Positions 6,325 to 15,000 of a stretch of 32,171 nt of DNA are shown here, in pieces. The notes under the pieces are model-generated. The model was given only the letters and a program-made list of their open reading frames with translations. It was not told where the DNA came from and did not search any database. Position 1 is the first letter of the stretch. The number at the start of each line of letters is the position of its first letter. Source of the DNA: Elainella saxicola E1 (GTDB lineage: Bacteria > Cyanobacteriota > Cyanobacteriia > Elainellales > Elainellaceae). A program made the translations under genes and the position numbers. The DNA is taken from contig LUGL01000063.1 of assembly GCA_002796835.1 (NCBI GenBank), positions 1 to 32,171 of the forward strand. Direction: 5' to 3'.

Positions 6325-8208
6325 CTAACTTATTACTTGCCATATTTTGATTGTTCTATCGCTACTACCACTAACAATCTCTTGCCCACTTGAGCTAATT
6401 GCTATAGAGTTGATATAGTCAGTGTGCTCAGATAAGACATGAGGGACCTCAAAAGTGCTCAGGGGCCATATTTTGATGTTCTTATCTCGCCCACCAGCAA
6501 CTAGTACTGATTTATCAGAACTGATTGCGACAGAATAGATTTGATCTGTTATAAATTCTGTGATATTACGCAATAATCTTCCCTCCACTAAGTTCCAGAC
6601 TTTTATTGTTAAGTCGTCACCGGCACTAACTAAAATTTGGTTATCAGAACTAATGGTCACTGAGCGAATCCATCTAGTGTGATCTTCAAGCGCAAATGAT
6701 GATGTCCCACTTGTTAAATCCCAAATTTTGACTTTTGTATCATCACCACCACTAACAACAAAACGATTGTCTGAACTAATTGCTAATGCCCTTATCCAAT
6801 TTGAATGTCCAGCAAGGATGTGAATTAAGTTGCCATTCATATCCCAAAGCCTTACTGTTGTGTCGCGGCTACCAGTCGCAATTATTTGACTATCTGAACT
6901 GACAGCAACCGAATGAATTGAGCCTGAATGTCCAGTAAAAGTTCTAACCAGCTCTCCTGTAGTTAAATTCCAAATCTTGACTTTTCCATCTTCATCTCCA
7001 CTTACAATCATCTTGCCGTTTGAACTGATAGCAACAGAGTAAATCGAGCTTGAACAACTATCACAAATTCTAACCAGCTCTCCTGTAGTTAAATTCCAAA
7101 CCTTGACTTTTCCATCTTCATCTCCACTTATAATCATTTTGCCGTTTGAACTAATGGCAATAGAGTGGACTACATTTGAATTTAATATGGTAAGTTTACA
7201 TTGCCATTTTTGCCCTCTAAAATCAAAGGCTTGTGTTATCGTCGCCTGTGATTGCTTGGTTTTCTTTATCTTATTTTGTTGCTCTTCAAAAGCTTGTAAA
7301 ACCTCTGCTTCAACATTTCTTGCAATAGTAAATGTTAACCGTAATTTTAGCCTCTCGGCATCTAAAATTTGACGAGTAAAATCAGAGAGTTTACCTTGAT
7401 TCTTTCGGATAAGGTCCTGAACTTGCCTACGGTATAGTAATTCCGGATCACTTATAGCAACTCTCGCAATTTGAATCTTATAACCTTCTCGAACAGCATA
7501 TATTTCCGGCTTCATGGCAGGAGCGACTTCACGAACTCGACCACGAGTATAATTATGCAACTCATCAACAGAGATGACGCCATTACGATCTAAGTCTGCG
7601 GCTCCACTCTTTAAACCTTCCACTAAGTAGGAAGTGTAAACTGAAAGCTGTGACTCTTTCTGAATCGTTTGTTCAAAAGAGTATTGAGTTGCTGTCGAAG
7701 AAGTTAATACAGCTCTACCTTCTGCTCCTAATTGAGCTCTAATATCAGTAGAAATATTCTCTACTTGGGGTGCTTTTGCAGGCATATTTTCAGCGAACGC
7801 ACCACTAAAGCAACAATCTAAAACAATAATTTGTCGTTTTGCCCGACTATTGCCCATTACTTCATGTACAAAACTGGCAGAGACAGCAGTTGCTATTGCC
7901 AATTCACCCTTTTCAGTTTTACGAGTGTTGCGAGTCGCAAAATAAAGTCTGCCTCGATCATTCTTGATCCCATGACCTGAAAAAAACAGCATTACTAAAT
8001 CTTCTCTGTTGCGATCGGCAAACAATTGCTCAATAGCTTCCTCCATTGATTGCCGATCAGGGTCTAATAATGTCTTAACAGTAAATCCACCAATTTCAGG
8101 GTGCTCTAAAACCTGTTGAACAGCTATCACATCTTGACGAGCACTAGGCAGAGCAGTAAGTCCTGGTTCATAATCACTTACACCAATCAACAGGGCAAGC
8201 TTTGCCAT
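6325..8208 (-). CDS. Caspase-family (orthocaspase) protease with a seven-bladed WD40 propeller
   Basis: 627 residues. Residues 1-240 form a caspase-like p20 domain: LALLIGVSDYEPGLTALPSA at the start, FFSGHG with catalytic His79 and VLDCCFSG with catalytic Cys133 (DCC in the place of the metacaspase D-x-C). Both catalytic residues are present. A DRNGVISVDEL loop (EF-hand-like) follows near residue 208. A linker helix (about 255-340) leads to seven WD40 repeats (about 350-627), each ending in a V/I-K-V/I-W unit, enough for one closed propeller. It likely cleaves proteins after Arg or Lys, as orthocaspases do, with the propeller as target or signal reader (family knowledge plus inference). The ATG has a good GAGGAA site six bases upstream. 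Confidence 0.92.
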   Translation of the reverse strand: MAKLALLIGVSDYEPGLTALPSARQDVIAVQQVLEHPEIGGFTVKTLLDPDRQSMEEAIEQLFADRNREDLVMLFFSGHGIKNDRGRLYFATRNTRKTEKGELAIATAVSASFVHEVMGNSRAKRQIIVLDCCFSGAFAENMPAKAPQVENISTDIRAQLGAEGRAVLTSSTATQYSFEQTIQKESQLSVYTSYLVEGLKSGAADLDRNGVISVDELHNYTRGRVREVAPAMKPEIYAVREGYKIQIARVAISDPELLYRRQVQDLIRKNQGKLSDFTRQILDAERLKLRLTFTIARNVEAEVLQAFEEQQNKIKKTKQSQATITQAFDFRGQKWQCKLTILNSNVVHSIAISSNGKMIISGDEDGKVKVWNLTTGELVRICDSCSSSIYSVAISSNGKMIVSGDEDGKVKIWNLTTGELVRTFTGHSGSIHSVAVSSDSQIIATGSRDTTVRLWDMNGNLIHILAGHSNWIRALAISSDNRFVVSGGDDTKVKIWDLTSGTSSFALEDHTRWIRSVTISSDNQILVSAGDDLTIKVWNLVEGRLLRNITEFITDQIYSVAISSDKSVLVAGGRDKNIKIWPLSTFEVPHVLSEHTDYINSIAISSSGQEIVSGSSDRTIKIWQVIS

Positions 8209-8294
8209 GCTAGTTCCTCAATCACAATCAGTGCATGCCATCTCTATTGAGTAAATTATACTAATCCGTAAAGCTGACTCAAAATTTCATAGAT

Positions 8295-8546
8295 TTATTT
8301 TTCAAGCCTATTACGATCTTTAACAATATCGCCTAGATATAGATCGATAAAATTCTGTGCCGCTTCAGGATTCAGCTCATTCAATGCTGTCACTAAATTG
8401 ACCACCGTTTCAGAATTGGGATCTACCTGTTCATGAAACCAACGCGCAACAACCGTATTGCGTACGCCCATCGTGACAGCCAACTTATTTTGGCTAATCC
8501 CGTATGTCTGTAATACCTGCCTGAGAACCTTGCCTGCTTTGCCCAT
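8295..8546 (-). CDS. Small XRE-type helix-turn-helix regulator
   Basis: 83 residues, essentially one HTH domain: VLRQVLQTYGISQNKLAVTM, then GVRNTVVARWFHEQVDP as the recognition helix region, and a helical tail ending in LGDIVKDRNRLEK. It should bind DNA as a dimer. It is the first gene on the minus strand before the caspase-WD40 gene (86-base gap) and divergent from the small gene at 8671. That position fits a regulator of one or both directions. AGGA eight bases before ATG 8546 is a fair ribosome-binding site. Imperfect repeats lie in the divergent region in front of it. Confidence 0.85.
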   Translation of the reverse strand: MGKAGKVLRQVLQTYGISQNKLAVTMGVRNTVVARWFHEQVDPNSETVVNLVTALNELNPEAAQNFIDLYLGDIVKDRNRLEK

Positions 8547-8592
8547 GCCCCAATCCTGTCAGAGGATTATGAGCTAGTAAATACTTACATAC

Positions 8593-8654
8593 TTGTGGGT
8601 ACTCGCTGAACCTGATACACTCAAATTTGTAGGTATTACATTTTTGTGTGTATT
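8593..8654. promoter_or_regulatory. Three imperfect 11-base repeats in the divergent promoter region
   Basis: TTGTGGGTACT (8593-8603), TTGTAGGTATT (8627-8637) and TTGTGTGTATT (8644-8654) lie in the same direction between the XRE regulator (start 8546) and the small plus-strand gene (start 8671). They are spaced 34 and 17 bases apart. They are candidate operators for the adjacent regulator; this is inference from position and repetition only. Confidence 0.4.
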
Positions 8655-8670
8655 TAAGAGGTCAACTCCT

Positions 8671-8913
8671 ATGGCTGAAGAATTCATCGACGATCGCCCC
8701 ATCTCCCCCGCTCTCGATCTCTCGCCGCTTCCCCAGCGCGATCGAGAAACCGTGCGAATTATTCTGGTTGGCTCCCAGCATGGCATTGAGGCGATCATCT
8801 ACAGACTATTCATCCTCCGGTTTGCCGAAATTCACGAATGGAGCCGATTGCAACCCGAACCACACAGCGGCAAATGGATGAGTGTGATGACGAAGTCGCT
8901 GTGGTTACCGTGA
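8671..8913 (+). CDS. Small conserved cyanobacterial protein of unknown function
   Basis: 80 residues from ATG 8671, preceded by AAGAGG nine bases upstream. The core ETVRIILVGSQHGIEAIIYR, then FAEIHEWSRLQPEP and a final SVMTKSLWLP, resembles a small family I remember from cyanobacteria (V-G-x4-I-x2-I-x2-L...F-A-E-x2-E-W-S-x-L-x-P...M-S-x-L-T). A GTG or TTG further upstream (8593) would also be in frame, but the tandem repeats there and the good ribosome-binding site favour 8671. There is no membrane segment. The function is unknown to me. Confidence 0.6.
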   Translation: MAEEFIDDRPISPALDLSPLPQRDRETVRIILVGSQHGIEAIIYRLFILRFAEIHEWSRLQPEPHSGKWMSVMTKSLWLP

Positions 8914-8916
8914 ATT

Positions 8917-9005
8917 AAAGGCAAAAGGCGGAAGGCAAAAGGCAAAAGTGGGAAGAGTTGTGGGGGCGATGAGGTAAAGAGGGGGAAGGGGTTGGAGGGA
9001 GTAGG
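8917..9005 (+). repeat. Polypurine intergenic tract with GGCAAAA heptamer repeats
   Basis: A nearly pure A/G strand of about 90 bases between two plus-strand genes. It contains GGCAAAA at 8920, 8934 and 8941 and then runs of G (GGGGG, GGGGAAGGGG). Short tandem heptamers of this kind are common between cyanobacterial genes. Confidence 0.6.
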
Positions 9006-9079
9006 ATCGTTTTCTAGAGGGCGATCGCTACAATCAAACTATTGCTCTGTTGCGGGATTCACTCAGTGAATGACCTGAT

Positions 9080-9808
9080 ATGGTACAGTTCGACCCCCGG
9101 TTATTTTTGCCTACCGCAGAGGATCTGCCCGATTCAGACGATACGCCTGTGGATAACGAACTGCAATTGCTAGTGCCCATGCTGCTGCGGGCAATTTTGG
9201 CATTGAATTGGGACGATCGACTGGACTGGTTTCTGGGCGTCAATATGGGGCTGTATTATCAGCCAGGTTTGCCTGCGATCGTTCCAGATGGATTCCTCAG
9301 TTTGGGGGTGCCTCGCTATCAGGCGGAGGGAAAGCTGCGGCTCAGCTATTTGCTCTGGCAAGAAAACATGGTGCCGCAATGGGTGTTAGAGGTTGTTTCT
9401 CGCACTCCAGGCGGCGAATATACCGACAAGCTGGCCCTGTATGCGGAAATTGGAGTGCGCTATTACCTGATCTATAACCCTGATTACTTCAAGCGGGACA
9501 AGCATGACGTGTTTGAGCTGTATCGCTTAGAGCAGGGGCGTTATGTGCGGCAATCCGGCAATCCGATTTGGATGCCAGAACTGAATTTAGCGATCGGTTC
9601 TGAGTTGGGTACTCAAGATCGGCTCCCAAGAGAATGGCTGTATTGGTACGATCAGCAAGGTCAGCGTTTGCCTGCCCCAGGGAATGTGATTCAACAAGAG
9701 CGACAGCGAGCTGAACAAGAGCGCCAACGGGCTGAACAAGCCGAACAAAAACTGCAAACTTTGCTCGATCGCCTGCGACAAAGCGGAATTAATCCAGATG
9801 AGCTATGA
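9080..9808 (+). CDS. Uma2 family (DUF820) PD-(D/E)xK nuclease-fold protein
   Basis: 242 residues. The PD-(D/E)xK core is visible: IVPDGFLSLG with Asp70, WVLEVVSRTPGGEYTDK with Glu104 and Lys117, then YAEIGVRYYLIYNP. This is the family order of active-site residues, so the catalytic set looks intact. The C-terminal 45 residues form a charged heptad-like coiled coil (QERQRAEQERQRAEQAEQKL), common in this family. Uma2 proteins are very numerous in cyanobacteria, often near mobile DNA, and their role is poorly defined. It stops 45 bases before chlD; joint transcription is possible but functionally unexpected. Confidence 0.9.
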   Translation: MVQFDPRLFLPTAEDLPDSDDTPVDNELQLLVPMLLRAILALNWDDRLDWFLGVNMGLYYQPGLPAIVPDGFLSLGVPRYQAEGKLRLSYLLWQENMVPQWVLEVVSRTPGGEYTDKLALYAEIGVRYYLIYNPDYFKRDKHDVFELYRLEQGRYVRQSGNPIWMPELNLAIGSELGTQDRLPREWLYWYDQQGQRLPAPGNVIQQERQRAEQERQRAEQAEQKLQTLLDRLRQSGINPDEL

Positions 9809-9853
9809 GCTTTCTTGGTATGCTGAGGAATTGGACATCCTGTAATTTCCGCT

Positions 9854-11929
9854 ATGCCTGCGCTCATTTCTCCTTCTGCAACTGCCTTTCCCCTCACTGC
9901 CGTGGTGGGCCAAGAAGCCATTAAGCTGGCGCTGCTGCTGGCTGCGATCGATCCAGGATTAGGGGGTGTCGTGATTGCGGGTCGGCGAGGCACGGCCAAA
10001 TCGGTGATGGCGCGGGCGATTCATGCCTTGTTGCCGCCGATCGAAGTAGTGAAAGGCTCCTGCTGTAACTGTGACCCCAACCGTCCAGATGAATGGGACG
10101 ATGAGACGATCGAGCGATTGGCTCCGGTTGGACAAAATGGATCGGCGGTGAGGCCGCCCGTTGAAACGGAAATTGTGCCGTCTCCCTTTATCCAAATTCC
10201 GCTGGGCGTGACGGAAGATCGGCTGCTGGGTTCTGTCGATGTGGCCCAGTCGATTAAGCGAGGCGAGACAGTATTTCAGCCGGGATTGCTGGCCGAGGCG
10301 CATCGGGGCGTGCTCTATGTCGATGAAATAAATTTGCTGGATGATCAGGTTGCAAATTTGCTGCTGACCACCCTGGCGGAAGGTCGCAACCAGATTGAGC
10401 GCGAAGGCATTAGCTTCCAGCATCCTTGCAGGCCCTTACTAATCGCCACCTACAACCCGGAAGAAGGCGACTTGCGGGAGCATTTATTGGATCGAATTGC
10501 GATCGCTCTTTCAGCCGATGCAGTCCTGGGCTTAGATGAGCGGGTGCAGGCAGTCGATCAGGCGACTGAGTTTGCCGAATCGCCGCAGGCTTTCCTGGCG
10601 CAGTATGAAGCCGATCTGGATGGCATGAAAACGCAGATTTTGCTGGCGCGAGAATGGCTGAAGGATGTACAAATTACGCCAGAACAAATTGCCTATCTGG
10701 TGAATGAGGCGATCCGAGGTGGCGTTCAGGGACATCGGGCGGAGTTGTTTGCCGTTAGAGTTGCCAAGGCTCATGCTGCATTGGATGGCCGCAATCAGGT
10801 GATTGCCGATGATTTACGACGGGCAGTGGAATTGGTGATCGTGCCGCGATCGACGATCGTCCAAACGCCTCCCGACGAAATGCAGCCGCCCCCACCGCCG
10901 CCACCGCCGCCCCAAAGTCAGGACGAACAGCCGGACGAGGAGCCGGATGAGCCAGAAGATGAGGATGACGAAGAAGATGAGGAGCAGCCGGAACAGGAAC
11001 CACCCAGCGTTCCCGAAGAATTTGTGTTCGATCCAGAAGGCGTGTTGCTCGATCCGACCGTGCTCTACTTTGCCCAAATGGCGAATCGGCGCGGTAAATC
11101 GGGAGCCCGCAGCGTCATTTTCTCGGAGGATCGAGGTCGCTATATCAAACCCATCCTGCCCAGAGGTCCGGTGCGGCGGATTGCCGTAGACGCAACATTG
11201 CGATCGGCAGCGCCCTATCAAAAAGCCCGACGGCAGCGGTTTGACCAAACTCAACCAGTCTCAGGTAGCCGTCGCAAAGTGTTTGTGGAACAGAGCGACC
11301 TGCGGGCAAAACGGCTGGCCCGCAAAGCCGGAGCCTTGATCGTGTTCGTGGTGGATGCTTCTGGCTCGATGGCGCTGAACCGAATGCAGTCTGCGAAGGG
11401 AGCCGTGTTGCGGTTACTCACCGAAGCTTACGAAAATCGCGATCAGGTATCACTGATTCCCTTCCGGGGTGAACAGGCCGAAGTGCTGCTGCCCCCCACC
11501 CGATCAATCACCTCAGCCCGTCGTCGGTTGGAGAGAATGCCTTGCGGCGGTGGTTCTCCCCTGGCCCATGGATTAACTCAGGCAGTGCGGGTTGGCATGA
11601 ATGCCCAGCAGTCGGGTGATATTGGTCAGGTCGTGATTGTGGCGATTACTGACGGACGTGGCAATATTCCGTTGTCTCGATCGCTCGGCGAACCGATTCC
11701 CGAAGGTGAGAAGCCCGACATCAAGGCGGAATTGTTGGACATCGCGGGCAAAATTCGCCTGACTGGATTCCAGCTTTTGGTGATCGACACGGAAAATAAA
11801 TTCGTCTCGACCGGATTCGCCAAAGAAATCGCCAAACATGCAGGCGGCAAATATTATCACCTGCCCAAAGCTAACGATCAGGCGATCGCAGCCATGACCC
11901 GAGGTGCGCTGCGCGATATCAAGAGCTAG
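9854..11929 (+). CDS. chlD: Magnesium-chelatase subunit D
   Basis: 691 residues, the normal length for cyanobacterial ChlD. With ChlI and ChlH it inserts Mg2+ into protoporphyrin IX, the first committed step to chlorophyll, in the cytosol or at the membrane. The N-terminal AAA+ domain has AGRRGTAKS (42-50) as Walker A and [12 protein letters not shown] (152-163) as Walker B. A Pro-rich then acidic linker (about 340-395: nine prolines in a row, then Asp/Glu runs) leads to the von Willebrand A domain with the metal site DASGSMA near residue 501 and [11 protein letters not shown] behind it. Nothing is missing. The palindrome at 11981 follows the stop and may act in transcript ending or stability. 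Confidence 0.97.
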   Translation: MPALISPSATAFPLTAVVGQEAIKLALLLAAIDPGLGGVVIAGRRGTAKSVMARAIHALLPPIEVVKGSCCNCDPNRPDEWDDETIERLAPVGQNGSAVRPPVETEIVPSPFIQIPLGVTEDRLLGSVDVAQSIKRGETVFQPGLLAEAHRGVLYVDEINLLDDQVANLLLTTLAEGRNQIEREGISFQHPCRPLLIATYNPEEGDLREHLLDRIAIALSADAVLGLDERVQAVDQATEFAESPQAFLAQYEADLDGMKTQILLAREWLKDVQITPEQIAYLVNEAIRGGVQGHRAELFAVRVAKAHAALDGRNQVIADDLRRAVELVIVPRSTIVQTPPDEMQPPPPPPPPPQSQDEQPDEEPDEPEDEDDEEDEEQPEQEPPSVPEEFVFDPEGVLLDPTVLYFAQMANRRGKSGARSVIFSEDRGRYIKPILPRGPVRRIAVDATLRSAAPYQKARRQRFDQTQPVSGSRRKVFVEQSDLRAKRLARKAGALIVFVVDASGSMALNRMQSAKGAVLRLLTEAYENRDQVSLIPFRGEQAEVLLPPTRSITSARRRLERMPCGGGSPLAHGLTQAVRVGMNAQQSGDIGQVVIVAITDGRGNIPLSRSLGEPIPEGEKPDIKAELLDIAGKIRLTGFQLLVIDTENKFVSTGFAKEIAKHAGGKYYHLPKANDQAIAAMTRGALRDIKS

Positions 11930-11980
11930 GCATCATTGAGTCTCTTTGCTAAAGCTAATTGCTCAGCGAAGGCTCCGTAC

Positions 11981-12000
11981 GGGCAGAGCATGCTCTGCCC
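11981..12000. repeat. Perfect 20-base palindrome downstream of chlD
   Basis: GGGCAGAGCATGCTCTGCCC is fully self-complementary and flanked by GTAC and CAAC. It has the form of the short palindromic repeats scattered between cyanobacterial genes. No T-run follows, so it is not a standard intrinsic terminator. Confidence 0.75.
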
Positions 12001-12140
12001 CAACCCCAAATCTTTAATCCCAAGCAATCCGCTTAATTCATCTATCACGCTGAACGGCTCCACCCCTTTTGTTCAGATTGATTAGACTAAATGAGAATCA
12101 GCCTCCATCGTCTCAACAATCGATCGCTAGAGGATTAGGT

Positions 12141-12914
12141 ATGAATCCGTTCACACAACTTTTGCATCTCGTTGGATCGGGTGCAGCAGCCTATATTACG
12201 GCGCGCAACCTGCGAGATTTGAAAACTCGTCCTGATATGCTGGCTGGGCTTCAGTTAGCCGAGGCGGGAGCCGTGCCTTTTCTGGAAACGCTGTCTAAAC
12301 GTGCTGCTGCTGAAGGCGATACCTGGTTGGCTGACAGTTTGTTGCGCCATGCGCAAGATGAGCGGCGGCACAGCCAAATTTTCACCCATGCCTTAAAGCA
12401 GTTGAATAAGCATGTGGATCTGAGCCAGTTCGCTGAGAAACCGGACTCTGAAAAGTCAAATTCAGACTCAGAAAATCGCCGTCGCAGTCCCTTTTTAGAA
12501 GCCTATTATCGAGGCTATAGCAAGGCTGACTTAGCGCCCGATCGTATCGATTGGATGGTGTTTTTCCTCAGCACCCATATTCTAGAGCTGGATGCCAGCC
12601 GGGATTTTTTGCGAATGGCGGCAGTATTGCCCGACACGGATACCGCGAGTGCCAGTTTGAAGAAAGGTTTAATCAGCATTGCCCAAGATGAACAACGTCA
12701 TGCAGCCTATCTGCTGGAGGCGGCCCAACGTCGAGCTTCCTATGCGGCGGTGCAATCGTGGGTGGATGAATGGCGAGAACGGAAAGTGAATGCAATTATG
12801 GCAATGGTGGGGAATCTGCTTCAGAATGGAGATAAAAGACCTTCACTCGTCCGGGATGGCGTTCCGGCTGAAATGGTCGATGAAGCGATTGAACCTGAGC
12901 TCACCCCAGCTTAA
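12141..12914 (+). CDS. Ferritin-like diiron protein
   Basis: 257 residues from ATG 12141, which has AGAGGA seven bases upstream; a TTG at 12069 is in frame but has no such site and adds a non-conserved leader. Two four-helix-bundle halves carry a full ferritin-type set of ligands: Glu41 (LAEAGAVPF), Glu74 and His77 (DERRH), Glu149 (HILELDA), Glu184 and His187 (DEQRH). Between them is an Asp/Ser-rich linker (about 98-115). It should bind two metal ions; whether it stores iron, removes peroxide or oxidises a substrate cannot be told. It stands alone after chlD, 211 bases away. Confidence 0.8.
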   Translation: MNPFTQLLHLVGSGAAAYITARNLRDLKTRPDMLAGLQLAEAGAVPFLETLSKRAAAEGDTWLADSLLRHAQDERRHSQIFTHALKQLNKHVDLSQFAEKPDSEKSNSDSENRRRSPFLEAYYRGYSKADLAPDRIDWMVFFLSTHILELDASRDFLRMAAVLPDTDTASASLKKGLISIAQDEQRHAAYLLEAAQRRASYAAVQSWVDEWRERKVNAIMAMVGNLLQNGDKRPSLVRDGVPAEMVDEAIEPELTPA

Positions 12915-12973
12915 TTTTGCAAACCGTACAGGTTGCGATGCTGCCAACTCATCCTTTTTCAAATAGCCTCTGT

Positions 12974-13034
12974 GACACACAAACGCTTTGTAAGGGCGAA
13001 TCGCGATTCGCCCCTACCGATATCCTGAAAACTT
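12974..13034 (+). repeat. Intergenic repeat, copy A, with 20-base palindrome
   Basis: About 61 bases starting GACACACAAACGCTT. They hold the perfect palindrome GGGCGAATCGCGATTCGCCC (12994-13013) and end in TACCGATATCCTGAAAACTT. A second copy follows 83 bases on. The design (20-base palindrome between GTA and TAC flanks) resembles that at 11981. Confidence 0.8.
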
Positions 13035-13056
13035 TTCGTATTGCTCAAGGCTGCAC

Positions 13057-13115
13057 GACACACAAACGCTTTTAAGGGCGAATCGTGATTTGTCTCTACC
13101 GATATCCTGAAATCT
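13057..13115 (+). repeat. Intergenic repeat, copy B, decayed palindrome
   Basis: Same start (GACACACAAACGCTT) and end (TACCGATATCCTGAAATCTT) as copy A. The right arm of the palindrome has changed (GATTTGTCTC in place of GATTCGCCCC), so the hairpin is weakened. It ends 12 bases before the next gene's ATG, so it lies in that gene's leader. Confidence 0.75.
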
Positions 13116-13127
13116 TCTGATTGCACC

Positions 13128-14462
13128 ATGTCTGTTAATCCTGTTATCACTTTCTTATTGTTGTTGGGTATTACAGCCTGCAATGCGACTACCGTAGCTG
13201 AGGAACCCACAGTAGAATCATCTAAAGTATCAGCTTCTGCATCTCCAAGTCCGATCGCAGCCTCTCCATCACAAATATCTACTCGAAATCTCACACCCAC
13301 ACCTATTCGCATCACGCTGGCCGATCTGCCGCAGCCCTATGCAACCAACAGCGCTTCTAAGTCGCCCCAGGTCGTGGCGATTCCAGCCAATCCCACCCTC
13401 AATGTTCCTGCTGGCTTTCAGGTGAACGTATTTGCTGAAGGACTCGATCGCCCGCGCTGGCTGGCATTAACTCCCCAAGGCGATGTGCTGGTCACCGAAA
13501 CCCGGCAAAATCAGATTCGATTACTGGGCGATCGCAACCGGGATGGGGTGGCAGAAGAGAACAAAGTCTTTGCAGCCGCAAGCAATGGTTTAAATCAGCC
13601 GTTCGGGATGGCCTTTGCTGGCAATTCGTTCTTTTTAGGCAACACAGATGGGGTGTTGCGCTTTCCCTACAACACAGAGCAGACGCAACTGAGTGGACAA
13701 GGGGAAAAGATTGCCGATTTACCTGCGGATGGCTACAACAACCACTGGACCCGTAATGTGATCGCTGCTCCCGATGGCCAAAAACTCTATGTGTCGATCG
13801 GCTCAGCCTCCAATGCCGATGAGGAACCCCTGCCACGTGCCTCTGTCCAAGTGATGAATTTGGATGGATCGGACAAGCAGACCTTTGCATCCGGGTTACG
13901 CAATCCCGTTGGCCTCGATTTTCATCCGGTTAGTCAACAACTCTACACTACTGTCAATGAACGGGATGGTTTAGGCGATGACCTCGTGCCGGACTATTTG
14001 ACACGACTGCAACCCAATCAGTTCTACGGTTGGCCCTACGCTTACCTGTCGCCCGATCGCCTCGATCCGCGTCAGTTACAGGGCGATCGCAGCAAGAAAC
14101 CCGATTTAGCCGCCCAAACACAAACGCCCGATGTGTTATTCCAGGCTCATTCTGCAGCCCTGGGATTGCAATTCTATGATGGTGCAACTTTTCCAGAACG
14201 GTATCGCAACGGCGCTTTTGTGGCATTTCGCGGCTCCTGGAATCGTAATCAGGGCACAGGTTACAAAATTGTGTTTGTCCCGTTTGACGCGAACAATCAG
14301 CCCGTTGGTCATTACGAAGATTTCGTGACCGGATTCCTGATTGATCCCACTGGACCCACGACTTGGGGCCGCCCAGTTGGTTTGCTCACCTTACCCGACG
14401 GCAGTTTGCTGTTTACGGAAGAGGCGAATGGCCGAATTTACCGGGTGCAGTATCAGGGATAA
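13128..14462 (+). CDS. Sorbosone/glucose dehydrogenase-like (PQQ-type beta-propeller) lipoprotein
   Basis: 444 residues. The N-terminus is hydrophobic and ends in LLLLGITAC, a lipobox with Cys18, so export and lipid anchoring are likely although the n-region lacks a positive charge. A Ser/Pro/Thr-rich linker (about 20-85) leads to a six-bladed propeller of the soluble glucose/sorbosone dehydrogenase type: VPAGFQVNVFAEGLDRPRWL, DVLVTETRQNQIRLLGDRNR, LYVSIGSASNADEE, GLRNPVGLDFHP, NQFYGWPYAY and a final LLFTEEANGRIYRVQY. These enzymes oxidise sugars with PQQ; many cyanobacterial members have no proven substrate. Its last 50 bases overlap the end of kptA on the other strand. Confidence 0.87.
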   Translation: MSVNPVITFLLLLGITACNATTVAEEPTVESSKVSASASPSPIAASPSQISTRNLTPTPIRITLADLPQPYATNSASKSPQVVAIPANPTLNVPAGFQVNVFAEGLDRPRWLALTPQGDVLVTETRQNQIRLLGDRNRDGVAEENKVFAAASNGLNQPFGMAFAGNSFFLGNTDGVLRFPYNTEQTQLSGQGEKIADLPADGYNNHWTRNVIAAPDGQKLYVSIGSASNADEEPLPRASVQVMNLDGSDKQTFASGLRNPVGLDFHPVSQQLYTTVNERDGLGDDLVPDYLTRLQPNQFYGWPYAYLSPDRLDPRQLQGDRSKKPDLAAQTQTPDVLFQAHSAALGLQFYDGATFPERYRNGAFVAFRGSWNRNQGTGYKIVFVPFDANNQPVGHYEDFVTGFLIDPTGPTTWGRPVGLLTLPDGSLLFTEEANGRIYRVQYQG

Positions 14463-15000
14463 GAGTGAGATATTGCGGTGGAACCTGATCGACCAACCAA
14501 ACTCCATTAGTAGAACAATAGAAGAGAGAGCCAGCCTGCTGCATTGCCACTGTATCGATCGCCAAAATTGCAGGACGACCATGCCGCATCCCTACTTTCC
14601 AAGCGGTTTCTAAATCTCTGGACAAATGCACATGGTGCCGTGACATTTTCAGCAAGCCCGATCGCAGAATGGCAGGCACTGATTTGTCACCTGTCCCGTG
14701 ATACAGCACATCCGGTGGAATTTGAGGCTCCAACTGCAAATCTACTGCAACACTATGTCCTTGATTGGCGCGGATCATGGTTTTCGCCTGGTCAAACGAG
14801 AATCGCTGCTTATCGCTATTCGCAACAACTTCTTCTAATTCTGCTCGCGTGAACGGAAACTGATGTGCCGCACAAGCTGCCAGCAACTCATCAACATTCA
14901 CCCAACCTCCTGGAGCCAACGTTAAACCCAAACGTTCCGGCTGATGCCGCAGATGCTTGCTAAGATATTTACTGATTTTGACCGATCGATCTTGTTCCAT
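14413..15000 (-). CDS. kptA: RNA 2'-phosphotransferase (Tpt1/KptA family)
   Basis: 195 residues, full length. In yeast, Tpt1 moves the splice-junction 2'-phosphate of tRNA to NAD+; bacterial KptA has the same chemistry without a known natural target. The core Arg-His-Arg-Arg residues are visible: KHLRH (Arg18, His19), MIRANQGHS (Arg77, His82), LYHGT (99-103), RHHVHLS (121-127) and the later Arg in GMRHGRP. So it should be active. ATG 15000 lies about 70 bases after the last hairpin of the rRNA-like segment on the same strand, which places that segment in the kptA leader unless it is processed off. The 3' end overlaps the oppositely oriented dehydrogenase gene by 50 bases. Confidence 0.93.
   Translation of the reverse strand: MEQDRSVKISKYLSKHLRHQPERLGLTLAPGGWVNVDELLAACAAHQFPFTRAELEEVVANSDKQRFSFDQAKTMIRANQGHSVAVDLQLEPQIPPDVLYHGTGDKSVPAILRSGLLKMSRHHVHLSRDLETAWKVGMRHGRPAILAIDTVAMQQAGSLFYCSTNGVWLVDQVPPQYLTLIPDTAPGKFGHSPLP

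Noticed and set aside
10814-11254. Minus-strand frames across the chlD linker
   Set aside because: They arise from the Pro-rich and acidic linker codons of chlD on the plus strand; no motif is visible in them.
11981-12000. The palindrome after chlD as an intrinsic terminator
   Set aside because: No T-run follows on either side; it is better described as a palindromic repeat.
12069-12140. Longer N-terminus for the ferritin-like protein from a TTG
   Set aside because: There is no ribosome-binding site, the leader is not protein-like, and ATG 12141 has AGAGGA at the right distance.
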